In this document: one piece after another, positions 1 to 7,608 of the stretch
Position numbering within the stretch: position 1 is the first letter of the stretch
How the letters are laid out: every line of letters begins with the position of its first letter
DNA from: an uncultured Eubacterium sp.
GTDB taxonomy: Bacteria > Bacillota > Clostridia > Lachnospirales > Lachnospiraceae
Reading direction: 5' to 3'
NCBI GenBank assembly: GCA_949959185.1
Contig: CATLIX010000028.1
Location: forward strand, 1-42,909
DNA: 42,909 bases
The notes under the pieces: model-generated
Told to the model about the DNA's origin: nothing
Seen by the model: the letters and a program-made list of their open reading frames with translations, nothing else
Databases searched by the model: none
Made by a program: the position numbers and the translations under genes

Positions 1-155
1 TCAGAGGCTCGCCGGAATGTCCGGTGCGTCTGGCATTTCGGCCTTTTGTATGATGAAAATATTTAAAAAAATTGTGGAAATTGTACATGAAATTTTGATA
101 ATTGAAGCGTTTCGCAATTGCCTGACAACAGGAAAACAGAAAGGATGAGGATGAT

Positions 156-1388
156 ATGTTTGTACTTTATAACGAGAACACCAGATTTCCGGTGAAAATC
201 TGGCTGGAAAATATGGAGCATCTGGAGGAGAGCTGTCTGGAACAGGCATATCACCTGTCGCAGCTTCCATTTATCCATAAATGGGTATGTCTCATGCCGG
301 ATACTCATACAGGAAAGGGAATGCCAATCGGCGGGGTGATTGCAGCTAAAGACGTGATTATTCCCAATGCGGTGGGCGTTGATATCGGCTGCGGTATAGA
401 TTATATCCCCACCAATATCCGTATGGAGGAAATTCAGGACATACAGACTGGAAACGGAAGTATCATTCAGGCAATAATCGGTAATATTATGCGTACCATT
501 CCGCTGAATACCGAGCGGTATAAGAAGCCCCAGGAGTCGGAAGTTCTTGACCGGGCAAAACAGGAATCTGATTACTATGAGAAAAATCCGGAACTGGTTC
601 CTCTGATTGAAGACGGGTATTTTCAGGTGGGAAGTCTGGGAGGGGGAAACCATTTTATAGAACTTCAGGAGGATGAGGAAGGATATCTCTGTATTATGAT
701 TCATTCCGGCAGCCGGCACCTTGGAAAGGCCATCTGCGATTATTTTCATGAGAGGGCCAGGGAACTGAACCGGAAATGGTACAGTCAGGTGGAGGAAGAA
801 TACCGGCTGGCTTTTCTGCCCGTTGACTCTGAGGAAGGGCAGCAGTACATCCGCTGGATGAATCTGGCTCTGGACTACGCTTTTGAAAACCGGGCCCATA
901 TGCTGGAGAAAACCTGTACCATTGTAAAAGAAGTGATTGAGAAACATACGGAACTTAAGGTGAAATTTGGGGATGAGATTAACTGTCACCACAATTATGC
1001 CGCTCTGGAAAATCATTATGACGCAAATGTGTGGGTACACCGCAAAGGAGCTACCAGAGTCCGGGCGGGAGAACTGGCTGTCATACCGGGAGCCATGGGC
1101 TCGTACAGCTATGTGGTGGAGGGAAAGGGAAATCCGGAGTCCTTCTGTTCTTCTTCCCACGGTGCAGGCAGAAATTATTCCCGGTCAGGAGCCATGAAGA
1201 CTTTTTCCGTGGAGAAAGTCATGGTGGATTTAAAGGAGCAGGGAATTATCCTTGGAAAACGCAAAAAGAACGATGTGCCGGAAGAGTGCCGGTTTGCCTA
1301 CAAAGATATTGACCAGGTGATGGCGCAGCAGGCGGATCTGGTAACACCGGTGAAAAAACTGAAAACAGTGGGCGTGGTAAAAGGTTAG
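156..1388 (+). CDS. rtcB: RtcB-family RNA ligase
   Basis: GTP- and Mn-dependent RNA ligase that joins 2',3'-cyclic phosphate (or 3'-phosphate) ends to 5'-OH ends, used in RNA repair. At 410 residues it matches the E. coli enzyme length. The family motifs appear in order: GVDIGCGI with the metal-binding Cys, GGGNHFIEL, HSGSRHLG, HNYA, HRKGATR (His ~295, the expected guanylylated His), a GAMGSYSY segment and SSSHGAGR. All metal and nucleotide ligands I know of seem present, so it should be active. The start ATG follows an AGGATGAGGAT purine stretch. No archease gene or RNA 3'-cyclase is nearby, so it stands alone, with a repeat element and tRNA genes downstream. Confidence 0.93.
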   Translation: MFVLYNENTRFPVKIWLENMEHLEESCLEQAYHLSQLPFIHKWVCLMPDTHTGKGMPIGGVIAAKDVIIPNAVGVDIGCGIDYIPTNIRMEEIQDIQTGNGSIIQAIIGNIMRTIPLNTERYKKPQESEVLDRAKQESDYYEKNPELVPLIEDGYFQVGSLGGGNHFIELQEDEEGYLCIMIHSGSRHLGKAICDYFHERARELNRKWYSQVEEEYRLAFLPVDSEEGQQYIRWMNLALDYAFENRAHMLEKTCTIVKEVIEKHTELKVKFGDEINCHHNYAALENHYDANVWVHRKGATRVRAGELAVIPGAMGSYSYVVEGKGNPESFCSSSHGAGRNYSRSGAMKTFSVEKVMVDLKEQGIILGKRKKNDVPEECRFAYKDIDQVMAQQADLVTPVKKLKTVGVVKG

Positions 1389-1409
1389 ACGTTCAGGATG
1401 GGAAATAAT

Positions 1410-1585
1410 GTAACAGTTCAGTCCGCGCCTTTAGACAGGCCCCAGACCGCCTGTCAGGCAGGCTATCCGCTGCCAGAGGCAGCTCCTGTCTGAGGCTTAA
1501 GTGGCGCTCCGCTCATAGCCAGCATTCTGTGCTCATTCATGCCAGCATGATTCCCACAGAACACAGGCTATGGCTGAACTGTTAC
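1410..1585. repeat. R1 dispersed repeat, copy a (176 bp, 12-bp perfect TIRs)
   Basis: The ends are GTAACAGTTCAG (1410-1421) and its exact reverse complement CTGAACTGTTAC (1574-1585). The interior carries nested palindromes. Read on the opposite strand it matches the element at 22356-22531, for example AAGCCTCAGACAGGAGCTGC and GATAGCCTGCCTGACAGG. There is no coding capacity. It fits a MITE-like or REP-like non-autonomous element lying between rtcB and the tRNA genes. Confidence 0.8.
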
Positions 1586-1616
1586 AAAATAATTAGTAAA
1601 AAATTTAAAAAAGTAC

Positions 1617-1645
1617 TTGCAAAAAAAATAAAGTTGTGTTAGTAT
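1617..1645 (+). promoter_or_regulatory. promoter of tRNA-Glu
   Basis: TTGCAA (1617-1622), a 17-bp spacer and TAGTAT (1640-1645) lie about 25 bp before the first tRNA base, which is a normal distance for a stable-RNA promoter. Confidence 0.6.
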
Positions 1646-1669
1646 TTTATTTGTTGCTGACATAACTAA

Positions 1670-1741
1670 GGCTCCTTGGTCAAGCGGTTAAGACATCGCC
1701 CTTTCACGGCGGTAACACGGGTTCGATTCCCGTAGGAGTCA
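1670..1741 (+). tRNA. tRNA-Glu (anticodon TTC)
   Basis: A full cloverleaf is visible: acceptor GGCTCCT pairs with AGGAGTC (one G-U), the anticodon loop is CTTTCAC with TTC, and the T arm is CGGGTTCGATTCCCG. The discriminator base is A. CCA is not encoded. Confidence 0.95.
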
Positions 1742-1768
1742 TTGATAAAATTTCTCAGAAGATAATTC

Positions 1769-1797
1769 TTGACGAATATTTTAATGTTTGCTATAAT
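1769..1797 (+). promoter_or_regulatory. promoter of tRNA-Cys
   Basis: TTGACG (1769-1774), a 17-bp spacer ending in TGC and TATAAT (1792-1797) form a near-consensus extended -10 promoter. It shows that the second tRNA can be transcribed independently of tRNA-Glu. Confidence 0.75.
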
Positions 1798-1856
1798 ATA
1801 ATAGATTCAGGTATGAATTTGTTATATGGAAGCCAGTATTCTGGCAGTTATATTGC

Positions 1857-1928
1857 GGCGCAGTAGCCAAGTGGTAAGGCGTGGGTCTGCAACACCCTGA
1901 TTCACCGGTTCAAATCCGGTCTGCGCCT
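1857..1928 (+). tRNA. tRNA-Cys (anticodon GCA)
   Basis: Acceptor GGCGCAG pairs with CTGCGCC. The anticodon stem GGGT/ACCC holds loop CTGCAAC (anticodon GCA), and the T arm is ACCGGTTCAAATCCGGT. The discriminator is T. CCA is not encoded. Confidence 0.95.
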
Positions 1929-1936
1929 CTGATAAA

Positions 1937-1965
1937 CCTCGGAAATTTGAAATTTCCGGGGTTTT
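1937..1965 (+). terminator. terminator after tRNA-Cys
   Basis: A 12-bp stem (CCTCGGAAATTT with AAATTTCCGGGG, one wobble) with a one-base loop as written is followed by TTTT, nine bases after the tRNA. Confidence 0.8.
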
Positions 1966-1970
1966 GTTCT

Positions 1971-2021
1971 CTTATAGGAAAGACTTTGTCACGCTAAAGC
2001 GTGAAAGCGTCTTCCTATAAG
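1971..2021. repeat. R2 hairpin repeat, copy a
   Basis: Outer arms CTTATAGGAA.../...TTCCTATAAG enclose an inner palindrome TCACGCTAAAGCGTGA. The same unit recurs at 32703-32763 (opposite strand) and 38659-38712. The following ~130 bp hold further small palindromes (GTCACTACGTGAC, CCCCTCAAGATTGAGGGG) that also recur, inverted, near 32593-32620, so the full R2 unit is composite. No gene is present in 1929-2173. Confidence 0.75.
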
Positions 2022-2173
2022 ATAAAACCATTATGCGCACTCGTGCGAATAGAAGATGTCACTACGTGACCGCACTCGGCGCAACAAAATGCGCAATCCC
2101 CTCAAGATTGAGGGGCAGGGGAGTTGAAGTGGGTTTGCCCACTTTGTTCTCTCACAGGAAATCCCGTGTCATG

Positions 2174-3022
2174 CTAACATGTTGTTTCTCCTTTCCGCAC
2201 AGCCGAAGGGGTACACCCGTAAATTTCCTTAAAGGTCCGGTTAAACAATTTCTGGCTGGTAAATCCGTTCGCCTCCATGATTTCAGAAACAGGGGCGTCT
2301 GTATTCTGTAATTCCCGATAGATATGGGTAATCCGTATTTCATTCACGTACTGCAGAAAAGAAAGCCCCATATATTTTTTGAAAAAACGGCAGAAATATT
2401 CTTTGTTCAGGCCCAGCAGTGCGGCAGCATCCGAAAGAGCTATGGGTTCCCGGAAATGTTCTCCCACATAAGTGATGATGTCCCGCAGTTTCTGGCGGGC
2501 CTGCATATCGCCGGAAGATAATTCAGGTGCTGTTTTGCAGGCGAAATGCCGCATCAGGTGAGCCAGAATCTGCAGGATAATGCCCTCGGATTCCAGCAGT
2601 GTGGCAGGCAGTTCTTCAATGTAGAGCCGGGTCAGTGTTTCGGCCATCTGGCACAGGTGCAGATATTCCCCGAACTGTGAATCGGTGATTTCATCCGGAA
2701 TGCAGTGAATCCGGAAGCATTCAATATCCGGCATGTAACGTCTCATCAGAGATTTGGATATGTGGATGCAGAGACACATCAGACGGTCGCTGCTGGTATT
2801 TGTACTGTGTACCTGTCCCGATTCCACAGCCAGAATCTGGCGGTGCCTTAACTGAAAGGTCTTTCCGTCTATGGTGACAGCAGCATCTCCGTTCAGAGGA
2901 AAGAGCAGTTCCAGTTCTTCATGCCAGTGAAGGGGATGATAGCCTCCGGGGATGGTATGGTATGCAAGCTGTATGCCGGCTTCATTGATTTCACGGAAAA
3001 TTTCATAATAGGGTTCTGCCAT
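2174..3022 (-). CDS. AraC-family transcriptional regulator
   Basis: The N-terminal ~120 residues look like a cupin-type effector domain (HWHEELELLFPLNG). The C-terminal ~100 residues carry the two helix-turn-helix motifs of AraC/XylS regulators: SDAAALLGLNKEYFCRFFKK, and then a second ending in FTSQKLFNRTFKEIYGCTP. It probably senses a sugar or small metabolite; the ligand cannot be read from sequence. The ATG at 3022 was chosen because GGGAGG (complement of 3032-3037) sits 9 bases upstream; an ATG at 3028 in the same frame is possible. An upstream extension to 3169 lacks a ribosome site. A palindrome at 3093-3107 lies in the gap to the next, divergent gene, where autoregulation is likely. 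Confidence 0.9.
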   Translation of the reverse strand: MAEPYYEIFREINEAGIQLAYHTIPGGYHPLHWHEELELLFPLNGDAAVTIDGKTFQLRHRQILAVESGQVHSTNTSSDRLMCLCIHISKSLMRRYMPDIECFRIHCIPDEITDSQFGEYLHLCQMAETLTRLYIEELPATLLESEGIILQILAHLMRHFACKTAPELSSGDMQARQKLRDIITYVGEHFREPIALSDAAALLGLNKEYFCRFFKKYMGLSFLQYVNEIRITHIYRELQNTDAPVSEIMEANGFTSQKLFNRTFKEIYGCTPSAVRKGETTC

Positions 3023-3092
3023 AAACATATGCCTCCCGTATACAGTTTTTCTGGCTGAAATTATATAAAAACCAGCAGAAAAAGTCAATATC

Positions 3093-3107
3093 GACTTAAA
3101 ATAAGTC
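3093..3107. promoter_or_regulatory. palindromic operator candidate between araC-type gene and small ORF
   Basis: GACTTA-AAA-TAAGTC is a 6+3+6 palindrome, with an extra half-site AAGTC at about 3082-3086. Its position between two divergent genes suits binding of a regulator. The binding protein is unknown. Confidence 0.35.
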
Positions 3108-3194
3108 AAAATATCACCTGTTTTTTCGGAGTGCAGGATAGTATGATAGACAGCGTAAAGAGAAAACATCTTATGGAAAAGGAGAGGAACTATT

Positions 3195-3323
3195 ATGAAA
3201 ATGATTCAGAAAGCAGTAAAAAATTACATGGAAAAATACGGAGCACAGTTCGCAGCAGCAACCCTGATGATGGGCGGAAATCTGAATGTGGAAATGCTCA
3301 GAAATCTTTCCCGCAGAGCGTAG
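3195..3323 (+). CDS. small protein, 42 residues, unknown
   Basis: This short ORF starts at an ATG preceded by AAAAGGAGAGGAAC, a good ribosome site, and ends 38 bp before a strong terminator, so it has the outline of a real monocistronic gene. The product begins MKMIQKAVKNYMEKYG, is basic and amphipathic, has an alanine/methionine-rich centre (AAATLMMGG) and ends in LRNLSRRA. There is no clear transmembrane segment or signal peptide. I do not recognise a family. It is divergent from the AraC regulator and could be its target. Confidence 0.6.
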   Translation: MKMIQKAVKNYMEKYGAQFAAATLMMGGNLNVEMLRNLSRRA

Positions 3324-3361
3324 GTATACGGGAATGAAAATACGGAAAAACAGAAGAAAAA

Positions 3362-3407
3362 CAGGGATGATTTGTGGAAGACAGCCATAAATTGTCCCTG
3401 TTTTTTT
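3362..3407 (+). terminator. intrinsic terminator
   Basis: A 16-bp stem (CAGGGATGATTTGTGG with CCATAAATTGTCCCTG, three wobbles) is followed by seven T. It ends the small-ORF transcript. Confidence 0.85.
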
Positions 3408-3489
3408 CAACAGGCGATTGTAATTTTAAATCACAGTGATATAATAATTCTATAACGTGTTTGAAAAAGATCAGATGAGGAGTGATACT

Positions 3490-4068
3490 ATGATTATTAC
3501 AATTGGCAGGGAGTTTGGAAGTTATGGACATGTGATTGGGCGCCAGCTTGCCAAAAAACTGAATATTAAATATTATGACAAGGAGTCCATGGCGGAGGAA
3601 GCCAGGAAAATGAATAAATATGATGAACTGCGGGATTTTTACGAAGAACAGTCCGTCAACAGCCTGCTGTATGTCATTGCAACAGACATAAGATCCCATG
3701 GACAGAGAAAAGTACCTTTTGAATTTATGAAGAATCTGGCAGAGAAAGAAGACTGTGTGATTGTGGGAAGATGCGGAAACTTTTTCCTGAAAGATAATCC
3801 GGATATGACCAGCGTATTTATCCATGCACCCAAAGAATACCGTATCGACAAGACAGCCACGGACCGGAAAATCAGCACGGATAAGGCCAGAAGGCTGGTG
3901 GAAAAAGAGGACAAGGCCAGAGCCGGATTCCATTCCTATTATGCCGATGAGAAGTGGAATGAATGCGACGGATACCATCTTACCATTGACAGCAGCGTTA
4001 TCAGCATTGAAGATGCTGTGGATCTTATCATTGATTTTGTCAGCAAAAGACAGAACAGTAAAAATTAA
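3490..4068 (+). CDS. cytidylate kinase-like family protein
   Basis: 192 residues. The start IITIGREFGSYGHVIG is the diagnostic opening of the cytidylate-kinase-like (AAA_26) family, where the P-loop is read as GREFGSxG rather than a classic GxxGxGKS. Other family blocks are CVIVGRCGNFFLKD and a lid-like region with RIDKTATDRKISTDKA and KARAGFHSYY. The biological substrate of this group is not established; it is not the housekeeping Cmk. The ATG at 3490 was chosen because AGGAG lies 7 bases before it; an upstream ATG at 3457 has no ribosome site. The next gene, a MATE exporter, starts 11 bp after the stop, so they are probably cotranscribed. Confidence 0.85.
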   Translation: MIITIGREFGSYGHVIGRQLAKKLNIKYYDKESMAEEARKMNKYDELRDFYEEQSVNSLLYVIATDIRSHGQRKVPFEFMKNLAEKEDCVIVGRCGNFFLKDNPDMTSVFIHAPKEYRIDKTATDRKISTDKARRLVEKEDKARAGFHSYYADEKWNECDGYHLTIDSSVISIEDAVDLIIDFVSKRQNSKN

Positions 4069-4079
4069 AGGAAATCAGT

Positions 4080-5453
4080 ATGGCGTTGGTAAATAAAAAT
4101 CAGGCAGCGGACCTGGGAAAAGACCCTCTGGGAAAACTTCTGCTGAAGCTGGCACTGCCGGCAATTCTGGCCCAGGTTGTCAACATGCTTTACAATATTG
4201 TGGACCGAATTTATATCGGGCACATTCCGGATACAGGGGCCATTGCCCTGACAGGAATCGGCCTGTGTCTGCCGGTAATTCTGATAATTATGGCGTTCAG
4301 TGCGCTGGTTGGAATCGGAGGAGCGCCCAGAGCCGCTATTTATATGGGGAAACAGGATATGGAAGGCGCCAGAAAGACATTGGGGGCCTGCGTGGTAATG
4401 CTGACGGGCCTTGCGGTGCTGCTTACGCTTCTTTTTCTGTTTACCGGAAAAGAACTGCTGTTTCTGTTCGGAGCCAGTGAAAATACCATTTCCTATGCCT
4501 GGGGCTATCTGCGGATTTATGTGTGCGGAACCATATTTGTCATGCTGGCAATTGGACTGAACAGTTTTATTACAACGCAGGGATTTGCCATGGAAGGCAT
4601 GGCCACCATTCTCATAGGCGCTGTGCTAAACATCATCCTGGATCCGGTTTTTATTTTCGGTTTTCATATGGGCGTGTCAGGAGCGGCGCTGGCCACTATT
4701 CTCTCCCAGGCGGTGTCGGCAGTGTGGGTGGTGCGGTTTCTCAGAGGCAGGAAAACGAAACTGCGGATTGAGAAACAGTACATGAAACTGAAGAAAGAAT
4801 ATGTGCTGCCGGTTCTGGCCCTTGGAGTATCTCCTTTTGTCATGCAGAGTACCGAGAGCCTGATTAATATATCTTTTAACACCTCTCTGTACCGGTATGG
4901 CGGCGACCTGGCAGTTTCTTCCATTACAATTCTGGGCAGTGTGATGCAGATGATTTTCCTGCCTCTCAGCGGCCTGACGCAGGGAGCCCAGCCCATTGTC
5001 AGTTACAATTACGGAGCCGGAAACGATGAACGTGTAAAAAAGACCTATCGGCTGCTGCTGTGCTGCTGCGGGATTTTTGCCACTTCAGCCTGGATACTGG
5101 TGATGGCGGTTCCGGGCGTATTCGTAAAAATATTCAACAGCAGTTCTCAGGAGTTGTACGAAATGGCCGGCTGGGGTATGCGGTTCTATATAGCAGGTGC
5201 CTTTGCCATGGGAGCTCAGATGGCATGTCAGCAGACATTCCTGGCGCTGGGCCAGGCGAAAGTATCATTGTTTTTTGCCTGTTTTCGGAAACTGATTCTG
5301 ATGATACCTCTGATTTTTATTCTTCCGATGTTTCTGGAAAATAAGCTGATGGCGGTATTTCTGGCGGAGGCAGTTTCTGATTTTGTGGCCGGGGTGGCAA
5401 CCACCATTACTTTTCTGATACTGTTCCCCAGAATTTTACAGCGGGAACGGTGA
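4080..5453 (+). CDS. MATE-family multidrug/Na+ antiporter
   Basis: 457 residues with about 12 hydrophobic segments, the usual length for MATE transporters. The N-terminal block LGKLLLKLALPAILAQVV and the repeated half (VLPVLALGVSPFVMQS; SGLTQGAQPIVSYNYGA) are typical of the MepA-like bacterial branch, which exports cationic drugs or metabolites using Na+ or H+ gradients. It sits in the inner membrane. It follows the kinase-like gene by 11 bp with a modest ribosome site (AAAGGAAATC). Substrate unknown. Confidence 0.92.
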   Translation: MALVNKNQAADLGKDPLGKLLLKLALPAILAQVVNMLYNIVDRIYIGHIPDTGAIALTGIGLCLPVILIIMAFSALVGIGGAPRAAIYMGKQDMEGARKTLGACVVMLTGLAVLLTLLFLFTGKELLFLFGASENTISYAWGYLRIYVCGTIFVMLAIGLNSFITTQGFAMEGMATILIGAVLNIILDPVFIFGFHMGVSGAALATILSQAVSAVWVVRFLRGRKTKLRIEKQYMKLKKEYVLPVLALGVSPFVMQSTESLINISFNTSLYRYGGDLAVSSITILGSVMQMIFLPLSGLTQGAQPIVSYNYGAGNDERVKKTYRLLLCCCGIFATSAWILVMAVPGVFVKIFNSSSQELYEMAGWGMRFYIAGAFAMGAQMACQQTFLALGQAKVSLFFACFRKLILMIPLIFILPMFLENKLMAVFLAEAVSDFVAGVATTITFLILFPRILQRER

Positions 5454-5508
5454 ATCCAAAAGCTGCGGGTGTGTCAGCACAGAAATGAAAAGAAGGGAAA
5501 GTGATAAG

Positions 5509-6510
5509 ATGAAAACAGTTCTGAAAAAGATATGTCTGCTGACAGTGCTGCTATCTCTTTGCATGACGGCAGTGCCCTGTACTGCTCAGGCGGCGGGCAG
5601 CAGCAAAGGTATCAATGTGAAGTATCATTCAAAGAGCGAAATACGCCGGTATCTGAAAGCAAAGAAAATTGATATCAATGAGAAAGTGAAATACAGCAAA
5701 GCACCAAAATTAAAAGCCCCCTATTCTGCGGGAAAGGTGGATAAGAAAAGTCTGAAATCTGCCTTAAAGACTTTAAATGCCATCCGGTACATTGCAGGAA
5801 TCAATGACAATGTAAAACTGGATGACAATTATACAAAAAAGGCCCAGGCGGCAGCTCTGATTAATTGCGTGAACAACAGTATGAGCCATTATCCGGCCAA
5901 ACCATCCGGAATGAGCCAGTCTTTTTATCAGCTGTGTTATTCCGGAGCCGGCAGCAGTAACCTTGCAACATCATTCGGAGGTCCTGCGGGGCTGAATTAT
6001 CCGCTGGTCAGAATGTGGATGTATGACGGAGACAAGGATAATATTCCACTGGTAGGCCATCGCCGCTGGGTTTTAAACCCGCCTATGAAAAAAACAGGGT
6101 TCGGTTTTGTATCCGGAACGGAAAAATGGCCGTCTTCTTATTCCGCCATGTATGCCATAGATAATGCATTCGGAAAATCATCGTATTACGGCGTTGCCTG
6201 GCCGGCTCAGAACATGCCGCTGGAATTTTTCGGAGATTCTTATCCCTGGAGCATCAGTATGGGAAGAGAACTGAATGCAGACAAAGTAAAAGTGGTACTG
6301 ACCAGAAAAAAAGACGGAAAAAAATGGACCTTTTCAAAAAACAACAGCAAATATGGGTATTTTAATGTGGAAAACAATAATTACGGAGCCAAAGGCTGTA
6401 TTATCTTCCGTCCCAATAATATTTCCTATCGTTCCGGGGACCAGTTTCAGGTAAAAATAACAGGCGCAGGAAAAGCGATTTCCTATCAGGTGAATTTTTT
6501 CTCCCTGTAA
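5509..6510 (+). CDS. secreted CAP (SCP-like) domain protein
   Basis: 333 residues. The N-terminus has a signal peptide (basic MKTVLKK, hydrophobic CLLTVLLSLCMTAVP, cleavage near AQA-AG). The middle carries a CAP/SCP-like fold: LNAIRYIAGI, AALINCVNNSMSHYP and a VGHRRWVLNPPM block typical of bacterial CAP proteins, with His residues in the expected cavity positions. The C-terminal ~100 residues look like a small beta domain. Bacterial CAP proteins are extracellular and of mostly unknown role. The ATG at 5509 was preferred over 5485 because the purine stretch AGAAGGGAAAG precedes it and the signal peptide then begins correctly. A bidirectional hairpin follows. Confidence 0.82.
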   Translation: MKTVLKKICLLTVLLSLCMTAVPCTAQAAGSSKGINVKYHSKSEIRRYLKAKKIDINEKVKYSKAPKLKAPYSAGKVDKKSLKSALKTLNAIRYIAGINDNVKLDDNYTKKAQAAALINCVNNSMSHYPAKPSGMSQSFYQLCYSGAGSSNLATSFGGPAGLNYPLVRMWMYDGDKDNIPLVGHRRWVLNPPMKKTGFGFVSGTEKWPSSYSAMYAIDNAFGKSSYYGVAWPAQNMPLEFFGDSYPWSISMGRELNADKVKVVLTRKKDGKKWTFSKNNSKYGYFNVENNNYGAKGCIIFRPNNISYRSGDQFQVKITGAGKAISYQVNFFSL

Positions 6511-6528
6511 AAACCGGAGAATTTTTTG

Positions 6529-6557
6529 TTGTTTTATAGAAAAAACCGTGCTATAAT
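6529..6557 (+). promoter_or_regulatory. extended -10 promoter of the PocR-type gene
   Basis: TTGTTT (6529-6534), a 17-bp spacer and TGC-TATAAT (-10 at 6552-6557). The -10 lies inside the left arm of the hairpin at 6542-6583, so promoter and terminator overlap. Confidence 0.55.
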
Positions 6558-6583
6558 GTCTACAGATATTATAGTGCGGTTTT
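6542..6583. terminator. bidirectional hairpin between CAP gene and PocR-type gene
   Basis: AAACCGTGCTATAAT pairs with ATTATAGTGCGGTTT (wobbles only at two positions) and is followed by a T tract, preceded by an A tract. It can end the CAP transcript and would also form at the very 5' end of the next transcript. Confidence 0.65.
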
Positions 6584-6673
6584 CATATTATGGGTGATAT
6601 GAGATAACAGAGACGGGAAAAACCTGCAATAAATAAGATTTATGGAATTGCCGGGGAAAAGGAGAAGATAATT

Positions 6674-7501
6674 ATGGAAATACTTGATTTAATTGATCAG
6701 GAGAAATTACAGAGACTGCAGGATCTGTTTGCCGATGCAACAGGCGTGGCTGTCAGCATGATTGATAAGGAAGGAAAACACGTTACGAAAGTCAGCAATT
6801 TTCTGGATTTCTGTATGAAATATACAAGGGGAAGCGAGATTGGTTTGAAGCGCTGTCAGAAATGCGATATGGAAGGCGTTGGAACATATTTCTGCCATGC
6901 AGGTCTGATGGACTTTGCAGCAGATATTGTGGTGGAAGGAGAGAAGCTGGGGGCAATCCTTGGCGGACAGGTATTGCCGGCGCCGCCGGACTTTGACAAG
7001 TTCCGCAAGGTGGCAGAAGAAATCGGCGTAGACCCCGATGAATACATAGAAGCTCTGAAAGAAGTACCGGTTAAGACAGAAAAGGCAATCCGTGCTTCCG
7101 CAGCTCTGATGGAAGAAATGATCAACATGCTGGTGAATTCAGAGTACACCCGTTACAGAGAGAAGAATAAGATTAATACCATAGATAAAGAAATTGATGT
7201 GACCACTCAGAATGTGGAGCAGATTGAGAGTATGGTACAGGATCTGACCAAAGTATCCAGAAAGCAGAATATTCTGGCGCTGAATGCTTCCATTGAAGCA
7301 GCCAGAGCCGGAGAAGCCGGAAGAGGATTTAATATTGTGGCCGGAGAGATGGGCAAGTTATCTTCCATGGCTACAGAGAAATATTCTGCAATTATTGCCA
7401 AGGCCGGAGAGATTGATGAATCACTGCGGAAGATTAATGAAGAATTCAGCAAGAGCCTGGAAAATAAATCAGAAGAACCGGAAATACCGGAAAACTTATA
7501 A
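6674..7501 (+). CDS. soluble PocR-domain chemoreceptor-like signalling protein
   Basis: 275 residues, no membrane segment. Residues ~5-160 form a PocR-type ligand-binding domain (a PAS-like sensor): [26 protein letters not shown] and [18 protein letters not shown] with conserved Cys/His. Residues ~175-260 are a short methyl-accepting chemotaxis signalling region with the hairpin-tip signature [20 protein letters not shown]. In relatives, PocR domains bind small metabolites such as hydrocarbon derivatives. This form would signal from the cytoplasm to CheA/CheW if the cell is motile; no chemotaxis gene is in the window. The signalling domain is much shorter than in full receptors. The start has AAAAGGAGAAG upstream. 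Confidence 0.85.
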   Translation: MEILDLIDQEKLQRLQDLFADATGVAVSMIDKEGKHVTKVSNFLDFCMKYTRGSEIGLKRCQKCDMEGVGTYFCHAGLMDFAADIVVEGEKLGAILGGQVLPAPPDFDKFRKVAEEIGVDPDEYIEALKEVPVKTEKAIRASAALMEEMINMLVNSEYTRYREKNKINTIDKEIDVTTQNVEQIESMVQDLTKVSRKQNILALNASIEAARAGEAGRGFNIVAGEMGKLSSMATEKYSAIIAKAGEIDESLRKINEEFSKSLENKSEEPEIPENL

Positions 7502-7530
7502 GGTATTGTGTTGAAGTGACTGACAGGAAG

Positions 7531-7561
7531 CAGCAAGGTACAAAAGCCTTGCTGTTTTTTT
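7531..7561 (+). terminator. intrinsic terminator
   Basis: CAGCAAGG pairs with CCTTGCTG across an 8-base loop, followed by seven T (7555-7561). Confidence 0.85.
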
Positions 7562-7562
7562 A

Positions 7563-7594
7563 TCTTACAGGAAATACCGTGTCACGCTAAGATG
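7563..7594 (+). repeat. R2-like half repeat upstream of the aldo/keto reductase
   Basis: CTTACAGGAAATACCGTGTC then ACGCTAAGATG resembles the left half of the R2 hairpin and closely matches 2153-2180. The ribosome site of the next gene directly follows it. Confidence 0.5.
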
Positions 7595-7608
7595 AAAGGA
7601 GAATATGG

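Noticed and set aside
1-270. Minus-strand open frame reaching the left edge
   Set aside because: It overlaps the start of rtcB, has no ribosome site and has low-complexity composition. It is more likely a chance frame than the end of a neighbouring gene.
3457-3489. Upstream ATG extension of the kinase-like gene
   Set aside because: It has no ribosome site and adds residues before the conserved IITIGREFG start of the family.
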